Source of the DNA: Micromonospora polyrhachis
GTDB lineage: Bacteria > Actinomycetota > Actinomycetes > Mycobacteriales > Micromonosporaceae
Length of the DNA: 64,000 nt
NCBI RefSeq assembly: GCF_014203835.1
Contig: NZ_JACHJW010000001.1
Span: forward strand, 3,422,501 to 3,486,500
Direction: 5' to 3'
In this document: one piece after another, positions 41,509 to 49,794 of the stretch
Layout of the letters: every line of letters begins with the position of its first letter
How positions within the stretch are numbered: position 1 is the stretch's first letter
The notes under the pieces: model-generated
The model's database searches: none
What the model saw: the letters and a program-made list of their open reading frames with translations, nothing else
What the model was told of the DNA's origin: nothing
Program-made: the position numbers and the translations under genes

Positions 41509-43782
41509 TCAGGCGAGGTGTTCCAGGTCGCGGCGCAGGAACTCAGCGGTGTACGAGCCGGAAACGGTCAACAGGTCGCGGGGAGTGCCCTGAAAGACGA
41601 TGTTGCCGCCCTGACTGCCACCCTCCGGGCCGAGATCGATGATCCAGTCGGCGTTCTTGATGACGTCGAGGTTGTGTTCGATGAGGACGACGGAGTTGCC
41701 CTGGTCCACCAGCCGCTCGATGATGTCGAGCAGGTGGCTGATGTCCGACATGTGCAGCCCGGTGGTGGGTTCGTCCATGACGTACACGCTGCCGGCCTTG
41801 TGCAGCTCGGTGGCGAGTTTGACCCGCTGGCACTCGCCGCCGGAGAGGGTGCTCAGCGGCTGGCCGAGCTTGAGATAGCCCAGCCCCACGTCGTTGACCG
41901 CCCGGAGTACGTCCCGCAGCTTCTTTTCGGTGAAGAACTCCACCGCCTCGGCGGCTGGCAGGTCCAGCACCTCACTGATCGACTTGCCCCGGAGTTTGTG
42001 TTCCAGCACCTCCGGCTTGAACCGCTGCCCCTGGCACACCTCACAGGGGGACTTGATCCCCTCCATGAAGGCCAGGTCGGTGTAGATGATGCCGAGCCCC
42101 TGGCAGTTGGGGCAGGCCCCGGTGGAGTTGAAGCTGAACAGCCCGGCGTTGACCCCGTTGGCCTTGGCGAAGAGCCGGCGGATGCCGTCCATCATCCCGG
42201 TGTAGGTGGCGGTGTTGGACCGGGTCGAGGTGCTCACCGACGACTGGTCGATGACGATCGCGTCCGGGTGCTGGCCGAGGAACACGTCGTTGATCAGGGT
42301 GCTCTTGCCCGAGCCGGCCACCCCGGTCACCACGGTCAGTACGCCGGTCGGGATGTCCACCGTGACGTTCTTCAGGTTGTGCAGGTTGGCGTCGACAATC
42401 GGTATTGCGCCGGTGGGCGTACGGAACTCGCTCTTCAGGGGCAGTTTGTGCCCGAGGTGACGGCCGGTCAGGGTCTCCGCGTCACCGAGCTGCTTCACGT
42501 CTCCCTCGTAGACCACCTGCCCGCCATACACTCCGGCCCGGGGGCCGATGTCGACCACGTGGTCGGCGATCTCGATGACGTCCCGGTCGTGTTCGACCAC
42601 CAGTACGGTGTTGCCCTTGTCCCGCAGCTTGACCAGCAGTTCGTTGAGCCGGTGTACGTCTCGGGCGTGCAGCCCGACGCTCGGCTCGTCGAAGACGTAC
42701 ATCATGTCGATGAGGCTGCTGCTCAGGTGCCGGACCATCTTGACCCGCTGCGACTCACCGCCGGAGAGCGTCGTGGTCTCCCGGTTGAGGCTGAGGTAGC
42801 CGAGGCCGATGGTGACCAGGTTCTGTAGCCGGTCCCGCAGGCTCTCCAGGACCGGGGCGACGGTCGGTGCCTCGATTCCGGCCAGCACCTCGACCAGCTT
42901 CGACACCTCCAGTGCGGAGAGCTGAGCGATGTCGTACCCGTTGATCTTGCAGCTCAGGATGGTCGGGTTGAGCCGGGCGCCCTGGCATACCGGGCAGGTG
43001 GTGGCGGAGACGAAGCGCTGGAAGACCTCCCGGTTACGGTCGGACATCTCGTTGATGTCCTTCTTGAGGTAGAGCCGGGTGAACCGGTCCGCCAGTCCTT
43101 CGTACTTGGACGGGATCTGGCCGCCCTGCCACTCCAGGGCCACCTTGATGCCGCCACCGTCGCCGTGCAGCAGCATCTGCCAGCGGGCCTCGTCATAGTC
43201 CGACAGCGGTTGGTCGTTGTCGAAGAGTCCCGAGTTGGCGTAGATCTTCCAGTACCAGGTGCCGACGGCGAAGTCCGGGTGCTGGATCGCACCCTCGTTC
43301 AACGACTTCGATCGGTCGAGGAACCTGTCCAGGTCGAGGGTGACGGTACGGCCGATCCCGTCGCACTCCGGGCACATGCCCTGCGGGTCGTTGAAGGAGA
43401 AGACGTTGGAATAGCCGACGTACGGCTCACCGATGCGGGAGAAGAGCAGCCGCAGCAGCGGTGAGATGTCGGTGATCGTGCCCACCGTCGAACGCGAGTT
43501 CCCGCCGATCCGCTTCTGGTCGACGATGACCGCGGCGGAGAGGTTGTCGATCGAGTCGACGTCGGGCTGCCCGTACCGGGGAAGGCGGCTGCGGGCGAAG
43601 GCGGTGAACGTCTCGTTGAGCTGCCGCTGTGCCTCGGCAGCGATGGTGTCGAAGACCAGCGACGACTTGCCGGAGCCGGAGACCCCGGTGAAGACGGTGA
43701 TCTGCCGTTTCGGGATGCGTAGCGAGACGTCCTTCAGGTTGTTCTCGCGGGCACCGATGATTTCGATGTGGTCGGTCGGCAA
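41509..43782 (-). CDS. UvrA-like ABC protein (UvrA2/DrrC type)
   Basis: 757 aa, two fused ABC ATPase halves. Walker A motifs are GVSGSGKSSLVFD (about 35) and GVAGSGKSTLIND (about 485), signatures TTLSGGESQRVKM and STLSGGECQRVKL, Walker B motifs MYVFDEPSVGLHARD and VYVMDEPTTGLHMSD. Zinc-type CxxC pairs are present (CPECDGIG, CPVCQG, CPNCQG, CEVCQG). At about 750 aa it is shorter than canonical UvrA (about 950 aa) and lacks the UvrB-binding insert, as in DrrC of daunorubicin producers, which protects DNA from intercalators. It starts at TTG 43782 with GGAG upstream. It lies downstream of DrrA/DrrB-like genes. Confidence 0.92.
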   Translation of the reverse strand: MPTDHIEIIGARENNLKDVSLRIPKRQITVFTGVSGSGKSSLVFDTIAAEAQRQLNETFTAFARSRLPRYGQPDVDSIDNLSAAVIVDQKRIGGNSRSTVGTITDISPLLRLLFSRIGEPYVGYSNVFSFNDPQGMCPECDGIGRTVTLDLDRFLDRSKSLNEGAIQHPDFAVGTWYWKIYANSGLFDNDQPLSDYDEARWQMLLHGDGGGIKVALEWQGGQIPSKYEGLADRFTRLYLKKDINEMSDRNREVFQRFVSATTCPVCQGARLNPTILSCKINGYDIAQLSALEVSKLVEVLAGIEAPTVAPVLESLRDRLQNLVTIGLGYLSLNRETTTLSGGESQRVKMVRHLSSSLIDMMYVFDEPSVGLHARDVHRLNELLVKLRDKGNTVLVVEHDRDVIEIADHVVDIGPRAGVYGGQVVYEGDVKQLGDAETLTGRHLGHKLPLKSEFRTPTGAIPIVDANLHNLKNVTVDIPTGVLTVVTGVAGSGKSTLINDVFLGQHPDAIVIDQSSVSTSTRSNTATYTGMMDGIRRLFAKANGVNAGLFSFNSTGACPNCQGLGIIYTDLAFMEGIKSPCEVCQGQRFKPEVLEHKLRGKSISEVLDLPAAEAVEFFTEKKLRDVLRAVNDVGLGYLKLGQPLSTLSGGECQRVKLATELHKAGSVYVMDEPTTGLHMSDISHLLDIIERLVDQGNSVVLIEHNLDVIKNADWIIDLGPEGGSQGGNIVFQGTPRDLLTVSGSYTAEFLRRDLEHLA

Positions 43783-43851
43783 TAGCGCTCCTCGATTCGA
43801 ATGGCGGCTGAGATTTCAATGGACGGGCCGGTCAGCGGCTGGTTGGGCCGG

Positions 43852-44679
43852 TCAGCGACTGAGCCGGCGGTAGCGGCGTACGGAGAGCGGGAAGAAGATG
43901 GCGGTGAGCAGCGTCGGCCACACCACGGCCATCAGGACCGCGTGCTGGGCGATCCAGGAATCGCCTTCCCAGCCGGGGTTGCCGAAAAGCTCCCGGGCTG
44001 CGGAAATGGTGGCGGACAGCGGGTTCCACTCGGTGACGAGGGCCAACCATCCGGGCATGGTCTCGGGTGCCACGAAGGCGTTGGACAGGAAGCCAAGCGG
44101 CCAAACCAGGAACTGTAACACCGCTACGGCCTCGGGATTGCGGATGACCAGCCCCAGATAGATGCCGATCCAGAGCAGGGCGACTCGAAGTAGTAACACC
44201 AGGCCGAGGGCGAGCAGGGCCCGGCCGATGCCGTCCCGCCAGTGCCAACCCACCGCCAGGCCACACAGGAGCATGACTGCCAATCCGACGAGGGAGTTGA
44301 GCATGTCGGCGGCGGTGCGGCCCGCGACGACGGCCGACCCGGCCATGGGCATGGAGCGGAATCGGTCGGTGATCCCTCGGGAGGCGTCGGTGGCGATCCC
44401 GGCGAAGGTGGTCTCGATGCCGAAGACCATGGTCATCGCGAACATGCCGGGCATCAGGAATTCGCGATACCCGCCGCCACCCGGCACGGTCATTCCGCCC
44501 CCGAAGAGGTAGGCGAACATCAGGAGCACCATGACCGGAAACGCCCATCCGACGGCGATCTGGAGGGGATGGTTGGCCCAGTGCGCCAGCTCGCGGCGGG
44601 TGATGGTCCAGGTGTCGACGATCGCCCAGCGCAGTCGGTCGAGAGGCGCTTGGGATCCTCCGGAAACCAGTACGGTCAT
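43852..44679 (-). CDS. DrrB-like ABC-2 multidrug transporter permease
   Basis: 275 aa, six membrane helices. An N-terminal amphipathic segment (AIVDTWTITRRELAHWANHP) precedes helix 1. The stretch YREFLMPGMFAMTMVFGIET and the DrrB/ABC-2 motif GITDRFRSMPMAGSAVVAGR (about 110) are typical of daunorubicin-resistance permeases. Its ATG overlaps the ATPase stop (ATGA). It partners with the DrrA-like ATPase to export a hydrophobic drug. The spacer to the UvrA-like gene (43783-43851) contains two imperfect copies of GGGCCGGTCAGCG. Confidence 0.92.
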   Translation of the reverse strand: MTVLVSGGSQAPLDRLRWAIVDTWTITRRELAHWANHPLQIAVGWAFPVMVLLMFAYLFGGGMTVPGGGGYREFLMPGMFAMTMVFGIETTFAGIATDASRGITDRFRSMPMAGSAVVAGRTAADMLNSLVGLAVMLLCGLAVGWHWRDGIGRALLALGLVLLLRVALLWIGIYLGLVIRNPEAVAVLQFLVWPLGFLSNAFVAPETMPGWLALVTEWNPLSATISAARELFGNPGWEGDSWIAQHAVLMAVVWPTLLTAIFFPLSVRRYRRLSR

Positions 44680-45662
44680 GCCGTCACCTTCTGTCCGCTC
44701 GTCGCCTCGGCGACCCTGGTGGGTTCACCGGTGAGGTGCAGGAACACCTCGTCGAGGGTCGGGCGGCGCAGCGCGATGTCCTCGACGGTGATCTCCTGGG
44801 CATCTAGCTGCCGGACCAGTTCGATCAGCGTGCCGACCCGGTCGCGTGCGGGCACGCTGATGCGGCGGGTGTCGGGATCGACCTCCGGCTCCCTGTCCGC
44901 GATCCTGCCGATCAGTGCGGCAGCGGCGGGTAGGTCGATGGCCCGGCGCAGGACGACGTCGATCCGATCTCCGCCGAGTCTTGACTTGAGTTGGTCGGGG
45001 CTTCCGGCGGCCACCACCTGCCCGTGGTCGATCACCGAGATCTCGTCGGCCAACTGGTCGGCTTCGTCCAGGTACTGCGTGGTGAGCAGTACGGTCGTGC
45101 CCGCCTTCACCAGGGTGCGGACCGCGTCCCACACCTCGGTCCGGCTGCGCGGGTCGAGGCCGGTGGTCGGCTCGTCGAGAAAGAGGACCGACGGTGCCAG
45201 GATCAGGCTGGCAGCAAGGTCGAGCCGGCGGCGCATGCCGCCGGAGTAACGTCCGACCGGTTTTCGTCCCGTGTCAGCCAGTCCGAACCGGCTCAGCAGC
45301 TCGTCGGCGCGCTGGCGCGAGGCTCGGGCACCGAGGTGGTAGAGCCGGCCGAACAGTTCCAGGTTCTGCCGTCCGCTGAGGCTCTCGTCGACCGCCGCGT
45401 GTTGGCCCACCAGCCCGATGCGTTGACGTACCTGGTTGGCCTGATCGACCACGTCGAAGCCGGCGACGCGGGCCCGGCCGCCGTCGGGACGCAGCAGGGT
45501 CGTGAGGATTCGTACGGCAGTGGTCTTGCCGGCTCCGTTCGGTCCGAGTAGCCCGTGCACCGAGCCGGTGGGCACGGTCAGGTTGAAGCCGTCGAGGGCG
45601 GGTGCTTCGCCGAAACGTTTCCGTAGCTCCTCGGCGACGACGGCCTGGTCGATCGAACTCAT
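44676..45662 (-). CDS. DrrA-like daunorubicin-resistance ABC ATPase
   Basis: 328 aa. Walker A is LLGPNGAGKTTAVRIL (about 42), the Q-loop region GLVGQHAAVDESLSG, the signature RYSGGMRRRLDLAASLI (about 140), Walker B SVLFLDEPTTGLDPRSR (about 160) and H-loop LLTTQYLDEADQL. The C-terminal DUF4162-like extension ends with RRPTLDEVFLHLTGEPTRVA, a DrrA hallmark. The leader is very short: a perfect minus-strand -10 TATAAT (45680-45675) lies 12 nt before the ATG and overlaps a TetR-type operator, implying tight repression. Confidence 0.94.
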   Translation of the reverse strand: MSSIDQAVVAEELRKRFGEAPALDGFNLTVPTGSVHGLLGPNGAGKTTAVRILTTLLRPDGGRARVAGFDVVDQANQVRQRIGLVGQHAAVDESLSGRQNLELFGRLYHLGARASRQRADELLSRFGLADTGRKPVGRYSGGMRRRLDLAASLILAPSVLFLDEPTTGLDPRSRTEVWDAVRTLVKAGTTVLLTTQYLDEADQLADEISVIDHGQVVAAGSPDQLKSRLGGDRIDVVLRRAIDLPAAAALIGRIADREPEVDPDTRRISVPARDRVGTLIELVRQLDAQEITVEDIALRRPTLDEVFLHLTGEPTRVAEATSGQKVTA

Positions 45663-45674
45663 CAGACCCCCTAT

Positions 45675-45724
45675 ATTATACGACGTATAGAGTTAAGGGG
45701 TTGAAGAGTAGCATACGATGTACG
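45675..45724. promoter_or_regulatory. Divergent promoter with two TetR-type operators
   Basis: Site 1, TATACG-A-CGTATA (45677-45689), is a perfect 6-bp-arm palindrome overlapping the minus-strand -10 TATAAT (45680-45675) of the DrrA-like gene. Site 2, CATACGATGTACG (45712-45724), is a degenerate copy 35 bp away, nearer the TetR gene at 45744. They are probably bound by that TetR. Confidence 0.7.
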
Positions 45725-45743
45725 GAGTTTCGTTGCGAGGAGA

Positions 45744-46517
45744 ATGGTCGAGGTGACGACGGAACATACCGGGGGCGGCGACCCGAAACGCAGCATCGAA
45801 CTGCTCTGGGGGCTCCAGGATCGCCCCCGCCGAGGCCCCAAACCACGCTTCACCGTGGCACAGATCGCCCAGGCCGCGATCGACCTCGCCGACCGGGAAG
45901 GGCTCACGGCGCTGTCCATGCGCCGCGTCGCCGACCAGCTCGGCGTCACCGCCATGTCCCTCTACACGTACGTGCCGAGCAAGGCGGAACTGCTCGACCT
46001 GATGCTCGACACCGCCTATCGGGAGATGGTCCGCACCGAGCCGGCCGACGATTCGTGGCGGGCACGACTGACCGCCATCGCCGATGACAACCGGATCCTC
46101 TACGAACGCCACCCATGGCTCGCCGACATCTCCACCGGCCGCCCACCGCTCGGCCCTGGTGTCATGGCCAAGTACGAGCACGAACTCCGGGCACTGGACG
46201 GGCTGGGCCTGGACGACGTGGAGATGGACGCCGCGTTGACCTTCCTGCTCGGCTTCGTACAGACCTGTGCCCGCGCGGCGGCCGATGCCCGAGCCGCCGA
46301 GCACGAACGCGCGATGAGCGACCAGCAGTGGTGGGAGTCGAACGCGCCACTGCTGGAGAAGGTCTTCGACACCACGAAATACCCGACCGCCGCGCGGGTC
46401 GGTGCCGCCGCAGGCGAAGCGCATGGTGCGGCATACAGCCCGACCCACGCGTACGACTTCGGCCTCGATCGAATCCTGGACAGTCTGGCGGTCCTGATCG
46501 AGGCGCGCACCGGCTGA
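45744..46517 (+). CDS. TetR family regulator (TetR_C_1 type)
   Basis: 257 aa. HTH at about 38-85 (RFTVAQIAQAAIDLADREGL, then QLGVTAMSLYTYVPSKAELL). The long C-terminal domain is of the tetracycline-repressor type (YERHPWLADISTGRPPLGPG, then LTFLLGFVQTCARAAADARA). GAGGAG sits only 1-2 nt before ATG 45744; GTG 45753 with better spacing is an alternative start. It is divergent from the drr-like operon and separated by two operator-like sites, so it is the probable drug-responsive repressor. Confidence 0.93.
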   Translation: MVEVTTEHTGGGDPKRSIELLWGLQDRPRRGPKPRFTVAQIAQAAIDLADREGLTALSMRRVADQLGVTAMSLYTYVPSKAELLDLMLDTAYREMVRTEPADDSWRARLTAIADDNRILYERHPWLADISTGRPPLGPGVMAKYEHELRALDGLGLDDVEMDAALTFLLGFVQTCARAAADARAAEHERAMSDQQWWESNAPLLEKVFDTTKYPTAARVGAAAGEAHGAAYSPTHAYDFGLDRILDSLAVLIEARTG

Positions 46518-46530
46518 CGGCCGACGTGTC

Positions 46531-48054
46531 TCAGCCGTACCCGTTGCGGTCGGTGAGTTGCTCGATGCCGGTGAGGCCGTCGTGCAGCACCCGTGCGGCC
46601 GCCGTCGCGTCACCACCGGCGCTGAACAGGTCGGCGAGGGCGACCGTGGCCTGGGCCAGTTCCCGCCGGGGCCCGATCCGGCGGTACAGCTCGATGGCGG
46701 TACGCAGGCAGCGCTCGGCCCCCGCCTGGTCGCCGTCGTCGGTGGCCAGCAACGCCAGCACCCGGTACGCGCGGGCGGCCCGGAGCGGGTGGGGCGGCGT
46801 CGGGTCGGGGGCCGCCGTGCGGCCACCGGCCAGCGGTACGGGGTTCACCGCGTCGATCGTCGTCGGGTCGGTGGCGGCCAGGGCCGCGTCGAGCAGCGCC
46901 CGGGCCTGCGCCGGCCGTCCCAGCGCACGGTGCACCTGGGCGAGGTCGACTCCGGTATCCAGAGCGGCGTCGAGCTGTCCGGTGGCGGTGTAGTCCCGAT
47001 GCGCGGCGAGCAGGTCGGCGGCGGCCCCGGCGACGTCGGCGTCGACCAGCCGGGCCCGTCCTCGGATGTGGTGACAGCGGGCCAGCTCGGGGCGGAGCAT
47101 CGCCTGGGCACGGGCTCGTCGGGCCTGGTCGAGGGCGGTGGCGGCGCACTCGGACCGGCCGGCGGCGAGCAGCGTCCGGGCCACCGTGAGGTGCAGGTCG
47201 GCTGCCGTGTCGGGATCGGGCGGCCCGGCCAGGGCCAACGCCGCCTCGGCCGCCTCGATGGCGGCCTCCTCGTCCCCCCGGTCGGCCTGGCAGGCGGCGA
47301 GCTGGGCGTGCAGGGCAAGCAGCGCGGCGGGATCCGGGTAGCCGGTCCGGTGCAGCTCGTCCCGTTGCGTACTCAGCAGGTAGGCACCGTAGCCGGCGGC
47401 TCCCCGCAGCCGGGCGCAGGCGGCCTGCTCGGCGACCGCCTCCGCGCGTAGTCGCGGGTCACCATCGGCGAGTAGCCGCCAGGCCGCGTCGAAATACCCG
47501 CTGGCTCTTTCCACCTGCTCGTCGGCTGTCGAGGCTGGCTCGGTGTTCTGGCTGGTTCTGCTGGCCAGGGCCAGGGCCAGGGCCAGGGTCAGAGCCAGCC
47601 GACCGAGGCCCAGTTGGCAGCGGGCGGCCCGGAGCGGATCGTCGGTGGCGGCCTCGGCCACCCGCTGATACGCGGCCACCACCCGCCGGTATTCGGTGGC
47701 CATCTGCTGGTGTTCGGTTGCCGCCTGCTGGTGTTCGGCTGGCGCGCGGTCTGGGTCGATGCCGGCGCGGGGCTCGGCGAGAGTGCTGGCAAGGGTGAGG
47801 GCGAGGGCGTCGGCCTCGGCCAGTTCGAGGTCCAGCACGATTGTCGAGGTGGCCGGCTCTCCGGTCGCCAGTTCGACCAGCGGTATGCCCAGCCGCTCGG
47901 CGAAGTGACTCAGCGCGTCCGTGGACGGAATCCGTCGGCCCCGTTCCACGGAGGAGATGTAGGCGGCGGTGTAGCGGGGTTCCGCCAGGGCCCGTTGGGT
48001 GAGCCCGCGTGCGGTGCGTAGCGCGAGGATGCGCTGCCCGACCTCGGATTCCAT
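46531..48054 (-). CDS. XRE-family regulator with tetratricopeptide repeats
   Basis: 507 aa. The XRE HTH is at about 5-62 (GQRILALRTARGLTQRALAE, then YISSVERGRRIPSTDALSHF). The long helical remainder is alanine-rich with TPR-like repeats from about 135 to 500 (AALLALHAQLAACQADRGDE, then the RAYRVLALLATDDGDQAGAE region). A Gln/Ala segment about 105-120 is low complexity. Start ATG 48054 has GGAGG close by. It is a paralogue of the next gene (48131-49561), with 77 nt between them; both read the same way, so they may be co-transcribed. Signal and targets unknown; related proteins act in development and antibiotic control. Confidence 0.87.
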   Translation of the reverse strand: MESEVGQRILALRTARGLTQRALAEPRYTAAYISSVERGRRIPSTDALSHFAERLGIPLVELATGEPATSTIVLDLELAEADALALTLASTLAEPRAGIDPDRAPAEHQQAATEHQQMATEYRRVVAAYQRVAEAATDDPLRAARCQLGLGRLALTLALALALASRTSQNTEPASTADEQVERASGYFDAAWRLLADGDPRLRAEAVAEQAACARLRGAAGYGAYLLSTQRDELHRTGYPDPAALLALHAQLAACQADRGDEEAAIEAAEAALALAGPPDPDTAADLHLTVARTLLAAGRSECAATALDQARRARAQAMLRPELARCHHIRGRARLVDADVAGAAADLLAAHRDYTATGQLDAALDTGVDLAQVHRALGRPAQARALLDAALAATDPTTIDAVNPVPLAGGRTAAPDPTPPHPLRAARAYRVLALLATDDGDQAGAERCLRTAIELYRRIGPRRELAQATVALADLFSAGGDATAAARVLHDGLTGIEQLTDRNGYG

Positions 48055-48130
48055 CCCGCCTCCCAGCTTTCCTGATCCCGTTCGACACCCCGACCGGTAC
48101 GCCCCGACGCCGCCCGTCGGGACAGGCCGG

Positions 48131-49561
48131 TCAGGGCAACCGCTCGGCCATGAGCAGCCCTCGTCGGAACACCGCCATCGCCTCGTCGGTGCGGTTGGCG
48201 GCGAGCAGCAACTCGCCCAACTCGCGGCAGGTGACCATCAACTCGGCCGTCATGCCGGCCCGGTCGTACCGATTCGCGGCCCGGCGGAACAGTCGCTCGC
48301 CGTCCGTCGTGTCGCCCCGGGCGGCAGCGAGCCGACCCAGTAGCCGGTCGGCCTCGGCCATTCCCTCCACGTGGTGTGAGGACCGGCAGATCCGGGCCGC
48401 CTCGCTGGCCAACTCCGCCGCCTCGGTCTGCGCGCCGGCCAGTCGTCGGGCCTCGGCCATCTCCAGCGTCGCACCCGCGTAGTCCTGGATCGCGCCGACC
48501 TCGCGCAGCAGCGTACGGGCCCGTTCGAACTCGACGGCGGCGTCGACCGGCCGTCCCACCCGGCGCAGGACGAAGCCCCGCGCCCAGTGGCAGATCCCGA
48601 TCTGCCGGGTGAGGCCGAGTTCGGTGTAGAGCCGCGCGGCCCGGTCGAGCATCTGTTCACTGTGGACCAGCTCGCTGCCGACCTGCCGCAGCTGCGCGGC
48701 GGTGGAGTAGAACCGGGCGACCCACTCCGGGTTGCAGACGCGGGGCAGCAGCGGCAGCGCCTCCCGTTCGAGCTGGCGGGCCCGGTTGCGCCAGTCCAGC
48801 TCCAGGAAGACGTACATCAGCATGGTGAGCAGGCGTACCTCGGCGTCCGGGTCGGTGACGGGCTCGGCGCGTACCGCTCGAAGCTCGTCCTCCAGGAGGG
48901 CGACCGCGGGCATCGATTCGCCGCTGTAGAACCGGCAGTACGCCTGCCGGGACACCAGGGCGGCGCGAAGTTCGGGCCGCCCTGGTGGGAGCAGCTCCAG
49001 TGCCCGGTCGAACTCGGCGACGGCGGTGGCGGTCTCGCCCCGGTGCAGGGCGACCTCGCCCGACAGGTATACCGCCCGGCACCGTAGCTCCGGTAGGGCG
49101 TACCGGTCAGCCAGCTCGTACGCTTCCGTCGCCGCCTGGGCCGCCGCGTCCACCGCGCCCTGGAAGAGGCGCCGACGACCGTCGACGAGGGCGGTGGTCA
49201 GGGTCTCGGCGATGCCGGGCGGTCGGCCGTACCGCAGGTCGTCCGGGTCGACGTCGAGCCGTTCGGCGATGTGCCGCAACGCCTGCTCGGTGGGGATGCG
49301 GATGCCGGACTCGATTGCGGCGAGGAACGCCCGGGTGTAGCGGGGTTCGGCGAGCTGCCGCTGGGTCAGCCCTCGGTCGTGCCGCAGGGCCCGGATGCGA
49401 TCACCGAGCGCGTCTGGCGGGACGCTCCGATCCGGGGCGGCATTGGTTGCGCTGCCCGGCTCAGCGGCATTGGTTGCGCTGCCCGGCTCGGTTGCGGCGG
49501 TCGCGTCGCCCGGCTCGGTCGCGGTGGGCACGCCGGTCGCGGCTGTCAGGTCAGCCGTCAC
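48131..49561 (-). CDS. XRE-family regulator with tetratricopeptide repeats
   Basis: 476 aa. GTG 49561 is chosen because GAGGAG lies 5 nt upstream. Residues about 8-38 are an Ala/Thr/Glu/Pro-Gly tail encoded by a 27-bp repeat (49440-49520). The XRE HTH follows (GDRIRALRHDRGLTQRQLAE, then RAFLAAIESGIRIPTEQALR; about 45-105), then TPR helices to the end (YLSGEVALHRGETATAVAEF and others). The DNA-binding part is clearly similar to that of the neighbouring gene, but the N-terminal extension is unique. Confidence 0.87.
   Translation of the reverse strand: MTADLTAATGVPTATEPGDATAATEPGSATNAAEPGSATNAAPDRSVPPDALGDRIRALRHDRGLTQRQLAEPRYTRAFLAAIESGIRIPTEQALRHIAERLDVDPDDLRYGRPPGIAETLTTALVDGRRRLFQGAVDAAAQAATEAYELADRYALPELRCRAVYLSGEVALHRGETATAVAEFDRALELLPPGRPELRAALVSRQAYCRFYSGESMPAVALLEDELRAVRAEPVTDPDAEVRLLTMLMYVFLELDWRNRARQLEREALPLLPRVCNPEWVARFYSTAAQLRQVGSELVHSEQMLDRAARLYTELGLTRQIGICHWARGFVLRRVGRPVDAAVEFERARTLLREVGAIQDYAGATLEMAEARRLAGAQTEAAELASEAARICRSSHHVEGMAEADRLLGRLAAARGDTTDGERLFRRAANRYDRAGMTAELMVTCRELGELLLAANRTDEAMAVFRRGLLMAERLP
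49440..49520. repeat. 27-bp tandem repeat, three copies
   Basis: Units at 49440-49466, 49467-49493 and 49494-49520. The first two are nearly identical and the third is more diverged (shared core CGCTGCCCGGCTC or CGTCGCCCGGCTC). In frame, they encode nine-residue Ala/Thr/Glu/Pro/Gly repeats at the N-terminus of the XRE-TPR protein. Confidence 0.7.
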
Positions 49562-49666
49562 TCGATCTCCTCGCATGTGGTGGGTCTCAGCCTAGCCGGC
49601 ACCGGCCGGACTGGCGGTCCGCCGAGTACGGCCACCGAGATGGCCTGTAATCGAAAGTTTTCTTTA

Positions 49667-49696
49667 TTGACACCCGTCGTGGCGGCGTCCTACGGT
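49667..49696 (+). promoter_or_regulatory. Vegetative-type promoter of the S1 protease
   Basis: The -35 TTGACA (49667-49672) is a perfect consensus; an 18-bp spacer leads to -10 TACGGT (49691-49696). Transcription would start near 49703, leaving a leader of about 90 nt that contains the hairpin at 49701-49740. Confidence 0.7.
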
Positions 49697-49700
49697 GCAG

Positions 49701-49740
49701 GGCAACAACATTGCTAACTGTTGTTACATCTGTTGTTGCC
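49701..49740 (+). promoter_or_regulatory. Leader hairpin or operator with TGTTGTT repeats
   Basis: GGCAACAACA (49701-49710) and TGTTGTTGCC (49731-49740) are perfect inverted arms. A second TGTTGTT (49719-49725) in the 20-nt loop offers an alternative pairing partner. It overlaps the predicted transcription start. Confidence 0.5.
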
Positions 49741-49794
49741 ACTATCCCCTCCTGTCTTCGGCCTGCTCACACCCCCGAACCGGAAGGAATCCCG

